Shown here: positions 1 through 5,859 of the stretch, in pieces | Layout of the letters: each line of letters opens with the position of its first letter | Position numbering within the stretch: the stretch's first letter is position 1 | Source: Marinospirillum sp. | Lineage (GTDB): Bacteria; Pseudomonadota; Gammaproteobacteria; Pseudomonadales; Halomonadaceae | Length of the DNA: 5,859 nt | Assembly (NCBI RefSeq): GCF_014859565.1 | Contig: NZ_JACUUA010000199.1 | Span: 1-5,859 of the forward strand | Direction of reading: 5' to 3' | Notes under the pieces: model-generated | Database searches by the model: none | Told to the model about the DNA's origin: nothing | The model's input: the letters and a program-made list of their open reading frames with translations, nothing else | Program-made: the position numbers and the translations under genes

Positions 1-1
1 G

Positions 2-976
2 GCTTTTACCGAGAAAAACCGGATGTCATCACAGCTGCATGAGTTAAATACCAGCAACCTGAAAGACAATCTGCAACTGACCCAGCAGGATTTAAAAACC
101 ATCAGTCAGACTATGAACAACATTGCCGGATCAGCCGAAAAGAATGCTGAGAATGCAGAAAGCAGTCAGCAATCAGCGGCTGAACTGGCAAGGCTGCTGG
201 AAAAGATTACGTCCAGTGTCACGCTGGTGGGTGCAACAGTGGCAACCCTGAACGAGCAGAGCCAAGCGGTGACCAGCACCCTGCAAGCAATCACGGATAT
301 TTCGGATCAGACCAGCCTGCTGGCGCTGAATGCATCCATTGAGGCAGCACGGGCAGGTGAGCAAGGGCGTGGATTTGCTGTGGTGGCTGATGAAGTTAAA
401 CAGCTATCGAATAAAACCAAACAAGCTGCACAAAGTATTCATACAACCCTGCAGGGGTTCAGTCAGCAGGTTGGTCATTCACTGGACGGTGCACAGGAAA
501 GTCAGCAGCTGGCAGAGCAGATCCAGCGCGAGATTGAGGGTTTCCAGCAGCGTTTTGCTGAAGTGGCCGAGGATGCTGGAAATACCTTAAAACAGGTGGA
601 GCACGTCAAGGACATCAGTTTTGCATCGCTGCTCAAAGTGGATCACGTTATCAACAAACAGATGGTTTACGACGGGCTGAATGCTACGGAAGCTAAATCA
701 CGGCAAACAAGCAGTGAACAGCTGGAGCAGTGGATTGAGCGGACTGCCACCACAGAGCTTGGGCGTCTGCCAGTATTTGATGAGTTACGCCAGAGTTATC
801 AACAACTGCAAGCTGGACTGGATGAAGCTTTGAGCCTGTATCTTGAGGCCAGCGTGGCGGGGCGTGAGCAAATTGTAGCCTCCATGGAACAAGCAGAAAG
901 TGACAGCCGCCGCTTGTTGTCAGCCATAGATCAGATGGTTGAAGCACGGCAGAACTGGATAGGTCGGCGTTCATAA
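2..976 (+). CDS. Methyl-accepting chemotaxis protein, C-terminal part (5'-truncated by window edge)
   Basis: This is the cytoplasmic signalling part of a chemoreceptor that would control the CheA/CheW kinase complex. The frame is open to the left edge with no stop, so the ATG at 23 is probably internal and the sensory and any membrane segments lie outside the window. Counting from that Met, residues 1-200 are polar, heptad-like helix. The hairpin tip at about 107-125 carries the family signature [19 protein letters not shown]. About 85 residues separate the tip from the next domain, roughly 12 heptads, which suggests a short (24H-like) class. Residues 200-272 resemble a CZB zinc-binding domain ([10 protein letters not shown], then ELGR, then FDEL), but only His208 of the expected His/Cys/His/His ligands remains. 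A helical tail follows. There is no CheR-binding NWETF-type pentapeptide; the protein ends NWIGRRS. A terminator follows 16 bases after the stop. The MCP identity is very secure; the CZB call is weaker. Confidence 0.95.
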   Translation, partial: AFTEKNRMSSQLHELNTSNLKDNLQLTQQDLKTISQTMNNIAGSAEKNAENAESSQQSAAELARLLEKITSSVTLVGATVATLNEQSQAVTSTLQAITDISDQTSLLALNASIEAARAGEQGRGFAVVADEVKQLSNKTKQAAQSIHTTLQGFSQQVGHSLDGAQESQQLAEQIQREIEGFQQRFAEVAEDAGNTLKQVEHVKDISFASLLKVDHVINKQMVYDGLNATEAKSRQTSSEQLEQWIERTATTELGRLPVFDELRQSYQQLQAGLDEALSLYLEASVAGREQIVASMEQAESDSRRLLSAIDQMVEARQNWIGRRS

Positions 977-992
977 CCTCTCATCACCCAGG

Positions 993-1024
993 AAAAAGAG
1001 TGCCCACAGAGGCACTCTTTTTTT
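993..1024 (+). terminator. Rho-independent terminator after the chemoreceptor gene
   Basis: A perfect 8-bp stem pairs AGAGTGCC (997-1004) with GGCACTCT (1011-1018) around a 6-base CACAGA loop. It is followed by an uninterrupted run of seven T (1018-1024). Four A bases on the left (993-996) can pair with the T run, so the hairpin could also act on the opposite strand. It sits 16 bases past the chemoreceptor stop and upstream of the next operon, so it should insulate the two transcription units. Confidence 0.92.
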
Positions 1025-1033
1025 GCAGTCTTG

Positions 1034-1044
1034 TCTATGCTGAA
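1034..1044 (+). promoter_or_regulatory. Putative sigma-S type -10 promoter element of the yeaG operon
   Basis: TCTATGCTGAA matches the extended sigma-S -10 consensus KCTAYRCTTAA at 10 of 11 positions, including the C just before the TATGCT hexamer (1036-1041). There is no good TTGACA-like -35 at the expected distance; that region is the terminator stem. Weak -35 boxes are common in sigma-S promoters. Transcription would begin near 1048, giving an untranslated leader of about 37 bases. The position right after the terminator and before yeaG, and the known sigma-S control of E. coli yeaGH, support the call. It is a motif match only. Confidence 0.55.
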
Positions 1045-1071
1045 GGAAAGCCTGACGTATCAGACAGCTGT

Positions 1072-1078
1072 AAGGGGG
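1072..1078 (+). promoter_or_regulatory. Ribosome binding site of yeaG
   Basis: AAGGGGG lies 6 bases before the ATG at 1085. It supports that start, as does the N-terminus MSIFDHV, which parallels the MNIFDHY start of E. coli YeaG. Confidence 0.75.
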
Positions 1079-1084
1079 TAGGCC

Positions 1085-3007
1085 ATGAGCATTTTTGACC
1101 ACGTACAAAGCCGTTTTGAGCGAGTACAGCAGGAGAGTCTGAGCCTGCAGGAGTATCTGCAGCTCTGCCGTAAGGATGCCAGTGCTTATGCCTCGGCTGC
1201 TGAGCGGATGCTGCTGGCGATTGGTGAACCGGAGGTGATCGATACCGCCAAAGACCCTCGCCTGTCGCGTATTTTTATGAACAAGGTGATCCGGCGTTAT
1301 CCGGCCTTCCCGGAATTTTTTGGCATGGAAGAAGCAATAGAGCAGATTGTTTCTTACTTTCGCCATGCTGCGCAGGGGCTGGAAGAACGTAAACAGATCC
1401 TTTACCTGCTGGGACCGGTGGGTGGTGGCAAGTCCTCATTGGCCGAGCGATTAAAACTGCTGATGGAACACCAGCCTTTTTATGCCATCAAGGGTTCCCC
1501 TGTTTATGAGTCACCGCTGGGGTTGTTTGATGCCGAAGAAGACGGTGAATTGCTGGAGCAGGAATACGGCATTCCCCGTCGTTATCTCAAGTCCATTCCT
1601 TCACCCTGGGCAGCTAAACGCCTGAAAGAATTTGGTGGTGACATCAGCAGGTTTGAAGTGGTGCGCCTGTATCCATCCCGTTTGAATCAGCTGGCCATTG
1701 CCAAGACCGAACCAGGTGATGAAAACAATCAGGACATTTCTTCACTGGTGGGCAAGGTGGATATCCGCAAACTGGAGCATTATGCCCAGGATGATCCGGA
1801 TGCCTACAGCTTCTCGGGAGGTCTCTGCCATGCCAATCAGGGGTTGCTGGAGTTTGTGGAGATGTTCAAGGCACCCATCAAGGTGCTGCATCCACTGCTG
1901 ACCGCCACTCAGGAAGGTAACTACAACCCCACCGAAGGCATGGGAGCCATTCCTTTTGAAGGCATAGTGCTGGCGCATTCCAACGAATCGGAATGGCAGG
2001 CTTTCCGCAACAATCGCAACAATGAAGCCTTCCTCGACCGTATTTACATCGTTAAGGTGCCCTATTGCCTGCGGGTATCTGAAGAAATTCGTATTTATAA
2101 AAAGCTGCTGGAAAACTCCTCCTTGGCACAGGCGCCCTGTGCACCGGATACGCTGCGCATACTGGCACAGTTCTCGGTGCTATCACGGCTGAAAGAGCCA
2201 GAAAACTCGAACATCTTCTCAAAAATGCGGGTTTATGACGGTGAAAATCTGAAAGACACCGACCCCAAAGCCAAGTCGATTCAGGAGTACCGAGATGATG
2301 CCGGGGTGAATGAAGGTATGGATGGTTTGTCCACCCGTTTTGCCTTCAAAATTCTGTCACGAGTGTTCAACTTTGATTCCACCGAAACCGCTGCCAACCC
2401 AGTACACCTGATGTATGTACTGGAACAGCAGATAGAACAGCAACAGTTTGCGGATGAAGTACATGACCGTTATCTGAGTTTTATCAAGGAGTGGCTGGCA
2501 CCCCGTTATGTTGAGTTCATCGGTAAAGAGATTCAGACCGCCTATCTGGAATCCTACAGTGAATACGGCCAGAACATTTTTGACCGTTATGTCACCTATG
2601 CGGACTTCTGGATTCAGGATCAGGAATACCGTGATCCGGAAACCGGTGAACTGCTGGACCGTCAGGCACTCAATGAAGAGCTGGAAAAAATTGAAAAACC
2701 GGCGGGTATTTCCAATCCCAAAGACTTCCGCCATGAAGTGGTCAACTTTGTACTGCGTGCCCGCGCCCAGAACAACGGCAACAACCCCAGCTGGCAGAGT
2801 TATGAAAAACTGCGCAGCGTGATTGAACACAAGATGTTTGCCAACACCGAAGAGCTGTTGCCGGTGATCTCTTTTAACGCCAAGGCATCCACTGCAGATC
2901 AGAAAAAACATGAGGATTTTGTCGCTCGGATGACCGACCGGGGTTACACCGAAAAACAGGTGCGCCTGCTGTCGGAATGGTATCTGCGGGTACGCAAATC
3001 GCAGTAA
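1085..3007 (+). CDS. yeaG: PrkA/YeaG family AAA+ protein (annotated serine protein kinase)
   Basis: At 640 residues this is the usual length of the family (E. coli YeaG 644). The N-terminal AAA_PrkA domain (about 15-385) has Walker A GPVGGGKS at 110-117, a Walker B-like GLLEFVEMFKAP at 253-264, a sensor-1-like stretch LAHSNESEW at 296-304 with Asn300, and FLDRI at 316-320 with a possible arginine finger. The C-terminal PrkA domain (about 390-640) contains GLSTRFAFKILSRVFNF, KEIQTAYLESYSEYGQNIFD and ELLPVISFNAK, which I recall as near-identical in YeaG. The protein is cytoplasmic, with no signal or membrane segment. Family members were named protein kinases, but the visible fold is AAA+. B. 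subtilis PrkA has been reported as an ATP-dependent protease, so the activity is unsettled. E. coli YeaG acts in nitrogen-starvation and stationary-phase adaptation. It is the first gene of the operon, 25 bases before yeaH. Identity is secure; the biochemical role is not. Confidence 0.97.
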   Translation: MSIFDHVQSRFERVQQESLSLQEYLQLCRKDASAYASAAERMLLAIGEPEVIDTAKDPRLSRIFMNKVIRRYPAFPEFFGMEEAIEQIVSYFRHAAQGLEERKQILYLLGPVGGGKSSLAERLKLLMEHQPFYAIKGSPVYESPLGLFDAEEDGELLEQEYGIPRRYLKSIPSPWAAKRLKEFGGDISRFEVVRLYPSRLNQLAIAKTEPGDENNQDISSLVGKVDIRKLEHYAQDDPDAYSFSGGLCHANQGLLEFVEMFKAPIKVLHPLLTATQEGNYNPTEGMGAIPFEGIVLAHSNESEWQAFRNNRNNEAFLDRIYIVKVPYCLRVSEEIRIYKKLLENSSLAQAPCAPDTLRILAQFSVLSRLKEPENSNIFSKMRVYDGENLKDTDPKAKSIQEYRDDAGVNEGMDGLSTRFAFKILSRVFNFDSTETAANPVHLMYVLEQQIEQQQFADEVHDRYLSFIKEWLAPRYVEFIGKEIQTAYLESYSEYGQNIFDRYVTYADFWIQDQEYRDPETGELLDRQALNEELEKIEKPAGISNPKDFRHEVVNFVLRARAQNNGNNPSWQSYEKLRSVIEHKMFANTEELLPVISFNAKASTADQKKHEDFVARMTDRGYTEKQVRLLSEWYLRVRKSQ

Positions 3008-3022
3008 TTCAGGCCAGCCGCC

Positions 3023-3029
3023 GAGGTGA
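3023..3029 (+). promoter_or_regulatory. Ribosome binding site of yeaH
   Basis: GAGGTGA in the 25-base gap after yeaG places its GAGG core 6 bases before the ATG at 3033. It supports that start, as does the N-terminus MGYFIDRRPNGKNKS, which matches the start of E. coli YeaH. Confidence 0.75.
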
Positions 3030-3032
3030 CGC

Positions 3033-4313
3033 ATGGGATATTTTATTGATCGCCGCCCCAACGGCAAAAACAAGAGTGCGGTGAACCGGCAGCGTTTTCT
3101 CAGACGCTACCGCAGCCACATTCGTCGTGCGGTCAGTGATGCGGTTAAAAAACGCTCCATCACGGACATGCAACGGGGTGAAGAAGTCAGTATTCCCGGC
3201 AAGGATATCAGTGAGCCGGTGTTTCATCACGGCAAGGCCGGTCGTCGGGGCATGGTGCATCCGGGAAATAAAGAGTTTCGTCAGGGGGATCGGGTTAATC
3301 GCCCACCAGGTGGCGCAGGTCAGGGCTCCGGGTCGGGTCAGGCTGGGCGGGATGGTGAAGGAGAAGATGAGTTTGCTTTTACCCTGTCGCGTGATGAATT
3401 TATGGATTTCCTGTTTGATGATCTGGCGCTGCCGAATCTGGTACGTAAGGAGCTGACAGAAACGGATGAAAGTCGCCCGGTGCATGGTGGTATTGTGCGT
3501 CAGGGTACACCTTCACGCCTGCATGTCGTTCGATCCATGCGTACTGCTTATGCTCGGCGTATTGCCATGGGTTCCAGCCTGAGGAAAGAATTGCACGCGT
3601 GTGAACAGGCACTGGCTGAAGAAGAGCAAAAAGATACCGCACTGCGTAACCCCTTGCGTATCCGCGAGTTGCAAGAGCAGATTGAGGGGCTGAAAAAACG
3701 CCTGCAAGCTGTGCCTTGGCTGGATGACGATGACCTGCGTTACCGCCACATGAAACAACAGCCGGTACCGGCCACCCAGGCCGTGATGATTTGTATCATG
3801 GATGTCTCCGGCTCGATGACTGAAAAACACAAAGAACTGGCTAAACGCTTTTTCTTACTGCTCTACCTGTTTCTGGAGCGGAATTATAAAAAGGTGGAGT
3901 TGGTGTTTATCCGCCACCATACCAGTGCCAGAGAAGTGACCGAGCAGGAGTTTTTTTATTCACGAGAAACCGGCGGCACCATTGTTTCCAGCGCCTTGAA
4001 GCTGGCGAGCAGCATCCTCGAAGCCCGTTACCCATCCAGTCGCTGGAATGCCTACATTGCCCAGGCCTCGGATGGTGACAACTGGGATGATGATTCCGAC
4101 CAGTGTGCCGAATGGATGGTCAAACGCCTGATGCCATTGGTGCGTTATTTTGCCTATGTAGAAATCACTCCCCATGCCCATCAGGCCTTGTGGGAGGCTT
4201 ATGAAGGCATTCAGGAGCGCTTCCCGCACAGTTTTGCCATGCGACAGTTTTTTGAAGCGGCAGAGATTTACCCCGTCTTCCGTGAGCTTTTTCACAAGGA
4301 GGGCAGCAGATGA
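3033..4313 (+). CDS. yeaH: YeaH/YhbH family VWA-domain protein (UPF0229, DUF444)
   Basis: At 426 residues it matches E. coli YeaH (427) in length and layout. The N-terminus FIDRRPNGKNKSAVNRQRFL is basic and strongly conserved. A Gly/Ser/Gln-rich linker covers about 91-113, then an acidic patch (SRDEFMDFLFDDLALPNL, 119-136). A charged, probably coiled-coil helix covers about 182-226. The C-terminal von Willebrand A domain (about 248-420) has an intact MIDAS: DVSGS at 257-261, TGGT at 313-316 and SDGD at 346-349. It also carries FFYSRETGGTIVSSALKL and ends in IYPVFRELFHKE, both family hallmarks. The protein is cytoplasmic with no signal peptide. VWA proteins beside AAA+ ATPases usually act as adaptors of remodelling complexes, so a YeaG partner role is inferred. 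The related YhbH is linked to sporulation in Bacillus. The stop overlaps the start of the spoVR gene. Confidence 0.96.
   Translation: MGYFIDRRPNGKNKSAVNRQRFLRRYRSHIRRAVSDAVKKRSITDMQRGEEVSIPGKDISEPVFHHGKAGRRGMVHPGNKEFRQGDRVNRPPGGAGQGSGSGQAGRDGEGEDEFAFTLSRDEFMDFLFDDLALPNLVRKELTETDESRPVHGGIVRQGTPSRLHVVRSMRTAYARRIAMGSSLRKELHACEQALAEEEQKDTALRNPLRIRELQEQIEGLKKRLQAVPWLDDDDLRYRHMKQQPVPATQAVMICIMDVSGSMTEKHKELAKRFFLLLYLFLERNYKKVELVFIRHHTSAREVTEQEFFYSRETGGTIVSSALKLASSILEARYPSSRWNAYIAQASDGDNWDDDSDQCAEWMVKRLMPLVRYFAYVEITPHAHQALWEAYEGIQERFPHSFAMRQFFEAAEIYPVFRELFHKEGSR
4296..4313 (+). promoter_or_regulatory. Shine-Dalgarno and ATGA stop/start overlap coupling yeaH to the spoVR gene
   Basis: AAGGAGG (4296-4302) inside the yeaH 3' end lies 7 bases before the ATG at 4310. 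That ATG shares the sequence ATGA (4310-4313) with the TGA stop of yeaH. A near-perfect Shine-Dalgarno plus a 4-base overlap is the classical arrangement for translational coupling, and it settles the start of the third gene. Confidence 0.88.
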
Positions 4314-5830
4314 AGCGTCGTGAACCCCTGGCAAGAGGCAGTGAGTGGAGTTTTGAGCTGCTGGAAGCTTATGAGCGCGAAATTGCCCGGCTGGCAAAAA
4401 AATACCGGCTGGACATCTACCCCAACCAGATCGAAGCCATCTCCAGTGAACAGATGATGGATGCTTATGCAGCCACGGGTATGCCGGTGGGTTACCATCA
4501 CTGGTCTTATGGCAAACACTTTCTGAAGGTGCAGCAGGCCTACAAACGTGGGCAAATGGGGCTGGCCTACGAATTGGTGATCAACTCCAACCCGTGCATT
4601 GCTTATCTGATGGAAGAAAATACCCTGATGATGCAGGTGCTGGTAATGGCGCACGCCTGTTACGGGCACAACTCTTTTTTCAAGAACAACTACCTGTTTC
4701 GCACCTGGACGGATGCAGAAGGCATCATTGATTATCTGGTGTTTGCCCGTCAGTACGTCAGTGAATGTGAAGAGCGTTATGGTATTGATGCCGTGGAAAG
4801 CCTGCTGGATGCCTGCCATGCCTTGCAAAGTCATGGGGTGGATCGTTACAAGCGCCCGCGCCCGCTATCGGCACGGGAAGAAAGAGAACGCCAGCAGGAA
4901 CGGGAAGCTATCCTGCAACAACAGGTCAACGATCTATGGCGCACTCTGCCGAATCTGAACCCAGAGAAAGAAGAAAAAAGTGGCAAACAGTGGCGATTTC
5001 CGGAAGAACCCCAGGAAAACCTGCTGTACTTCATCGAAAAACACGCACCCCTATTGGAACCCTGGCAACGCGAACTGGTACGCATAGTACGCAAGATTGC
5101 CCAGTACTTTTATCCACAACGCCAGACCCAGGTAATGAATGAAGGCTGGGCGACCTTCTGGCACTACACCCTGATGCATGACTTGTATGACGAAGGGCTG
5201 GTGGATGAAGGGTTTATGCTGGAGTTTCTGCAATCCCACACCAGTGTGGTGATGCAGCCAGATTTTGATACCTCTTATTATTCCGGCATCAACCCCTATG
5301 CACTGGGGTTTGCCATCTACACCGATCTGAAACGTATCTGTGAGCAACCCACCGAAGAAGATCGTTTGTGGTTCCCGGATATTGCCGGGAAGGATTGGCT
5401 GGATACCCTGCACTGGGCAATGCGCGATTTTAAGGATGAGTCTTTCATCCAGCAGTTTTTGTCACCCAAGGTGATTCGGGATTTTCACCTGTTTGCACTG
5501 GTGGATGATGATCAGGTCAGCCAGATTGAAATCACCGCCATCCATGATGAAAGTGGTTACCGTGCGGTACGTTCAGCACTGGCTGAACAGTACAACCTCA
5601 GCTTTCGTGAACCGGATATCCAAATCTGGGAAGCCCATCTGCGTGGTGATCGCAGTCTCACCCTGCGCCACAACCGCAGCAACCGCCGTAATCTGGGAGA
5701 TTCCACTCAGGACGTACTGCAACACCTGCACACCCTCTGGGGCTTCCCGGTCAAACTGGAAAGCTGGGATGGTAAAGAAAAAATCAGCGAAACCATTTGG
5801 CCGGTGGTGGAAGACCCGATTTGCCCGTGA
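4310..5830 (+). CDS. ycgB: SpoVR family protein (YcgB-like)
   Basis: At 506 residues it is collinear with E. coli YcgB (510). The N-terminal part has a helical segment EWSFELLEAYEREIARLAKKY, then LDIYPNQIEAISSEQMMDAY, YHHWSYGKHF (62-71) and ELVINSNPCIAYLMEENT. Next comes a His cluster MAHACYGHNSFFKNN (113-127). A charged, less conserved stretch lies at about 184-232. NEGWATFWHY follows at 277-286, then SGINPYALGFAIYTDLKRIC and DFKDESFIQQFLSPKVIRDF. The C-terminal part (about 395-506) resembles a small separate domain ending near LWGFPVKLES. The protein is soluble, with no signal peptide. B. subtilis SpoVR takes part in spore cortex formation; gammaproteobacteria do not sporulate, so the role here is a stress-response function not yet defined. 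Coupling to yeaH implies shared dosage and probably shared function. Identity is secure; function is unknown. Confidence 0.96.
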   Translation: MKRREPLARGSEWSFELLEAYEREIARLAKKYRLDIYPNQIEAISSEQMMDAYAATGMPVGYHHWSYGKHFLKVQQAYKRGQMGLAYELVINSNPCIAYLMEENTLMMQVLVMAHACYGHNSFFKNNYLFRTWTDAEGIIDYLVFARQYVSECEERYGIDAVESLLDACHALQSHGVDRYKRPRPLSAREERERQQEREAILQQQVNDLWRTLPNLNPEKEEKSGKQWRFPEEPQENLLYFIEKHAPLLEPWQRELVRIVRKIAQYFYPQRQTQVMNEGWATFWHYTLMHDLYDEGLVDEGFMLEFLQSHTSVVMQPDFDTSYYSGINPYALGFAIYTDLKRICEQPTEEDRLWFPDIAGKDWLDTLHWAMRDFKDESFIQQFLSPKVIRDFHLFALVDDDQVSQIEITAIHDESGYRAVRSALAEQYNLSFREPDIQIWEAHLRGDRSLTLRHNRSNRRNLGDSTQDVLQHLHTLWGFPVKLESWDGKEKISETIWPVVEDPICP

Positions 5831-5858
5831 TCATTTTTTCATGCTGGATAAATGATCA
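5828..5858. repeat. 9-bp inverted repeat spanning the spoVR stop codon (possible weak terminator or operator)
   Basis: TGATCATTT (5828-5836) and AAATGATCA (5850-5858) are perfect reverse complements around a 13-base spacer. The left arm starts with the TGA stop of the spoVR gene, and each arm contains the 6-bp palindrome TGATCA. The stem is AT-rich and no T run is visible after it, because the window ends one base later. It could be the base of a terminator, a 3' mRNA hairpin or a protein-binding site for a downstream promoter. The pairing is certain; the role is not. Confidence 0.5.
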
Positions 5859-5859
5859 G

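Noticed and set aside
23..25. ATG at 23 as the true start of the chemoreceptor
   Set aside because: The frame is open upstream to the window edge, there is no Shine-Dalgarno just before it, and starting there would leave a receptor with no sensory part and a shortened N-terminal helix.
1010..1027. Sigma-54-like promoter: GGCAC followed by TTTGCA before yeaG
   Set aside because: E. coli yeaGH is NtrC/sigma-54 linked, so this was tempting. Here 12 bases separate the GG and GC pairs instead of the strict 10, and the GGCAC belongs to the terminator stem.
1052..1071. Small palindromes CTGA-CGTA-TCAG (1052-1063) and ACAGCTGT (1064-1071) in the yeaG leader, as operator sites
   Set aside because: They are only 4-bp arms each and match no regulator site I recognise; such short palindromes arise easily by chance.
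971..1366. 131-codon reverse-strand open frame covering the gap before yeaG
   Set aside because: It runs through the terminator and the conserved N-terminus of yeaG. The product is unfamiliar and rich in residues typical of antisense translation.
2357..3073. 238-codon reverse-strand open frame across the end of yeaG
   Set aside because: It is antisense to a strongly conserved gene, has no family resemblance, and its length is explained by the codon use of yeaG on the other strand.
4292..4834. 180-codon reverse-strand open frame across the yeaH/spoVR junction
   Set aside because: It lies opposite highly conserved SpoVR sequence and the yeaH Shine-Dalgarno region; the translation is not recognisable and no start signal supports it.

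Overview
The window reads as about 51-52% GC chromosomal DNA from a gammaproteobacterium. The three full-length proteins align from memory almost end to end with Escherichia coli YeaG, YeaH and YcgB, with long identical blocks. The three genes are adjacent, whereas in E. coli ycgB lies away from yeaGH. That points to a Pseudomonas- or Oceanospirillales-like gammaproteobacterium rather than an enteric one. Genus cannot be fixed from the sequence alone.

Layout, all genes on the + strand: (1) 2-976 is the 3' part of a methyl-accepting chemotaxis protein gene, cut by the left edge. It encodes the conserved signalling hairpin and a C-terminal region that looks like a CZB (chemoreceptor zinc-binding) domain which has lost three of its four zinc ligands. 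(2) 977-1084 is a 108-base gap with a strong intrinsic terminator (993-1024), a close match to the sigma-S -10 motif (1034-1044) and a Shine-Dalgarno. (3) 1085-5830 is a tight three-gene operon: yeaG/prkA (AAA+ protein, historically called a serine kinase), yeaH (VWA-domain protein, UPF0229/DUF444) and a spoVR-family gene (ycgB). The spacings are 25 bases and then a 4-base ATGA overlap. (4) The operon ends in a 9-bp inverted repeat that includes the last stop codon and reaches the right edge.

How the genes may work together: YeaG supplies an AAA+ ATPase with an intact Walker A. YeaH supplies a VWA domain with an intact metal-ion-dependent adhesion site (MIDAS). Such pairs elsewhere (MoxR-VWA, CbbQ-CbbO, RavA-ViaA) act as protein-remodelling machines. 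The SpoVR protein is translationally coupled to YeaH and could be its client or effector. In E. coli yeaGH is a stationary-phase, nitrogen-starvation and general-stress locus, and the sigma-S-like promoter here fits that. The module is a known conserved one whose biochemical function is still poorly defined. I see no mobile element, CRISPR array, tRNA or rRNA, and no wholly unknown gene.
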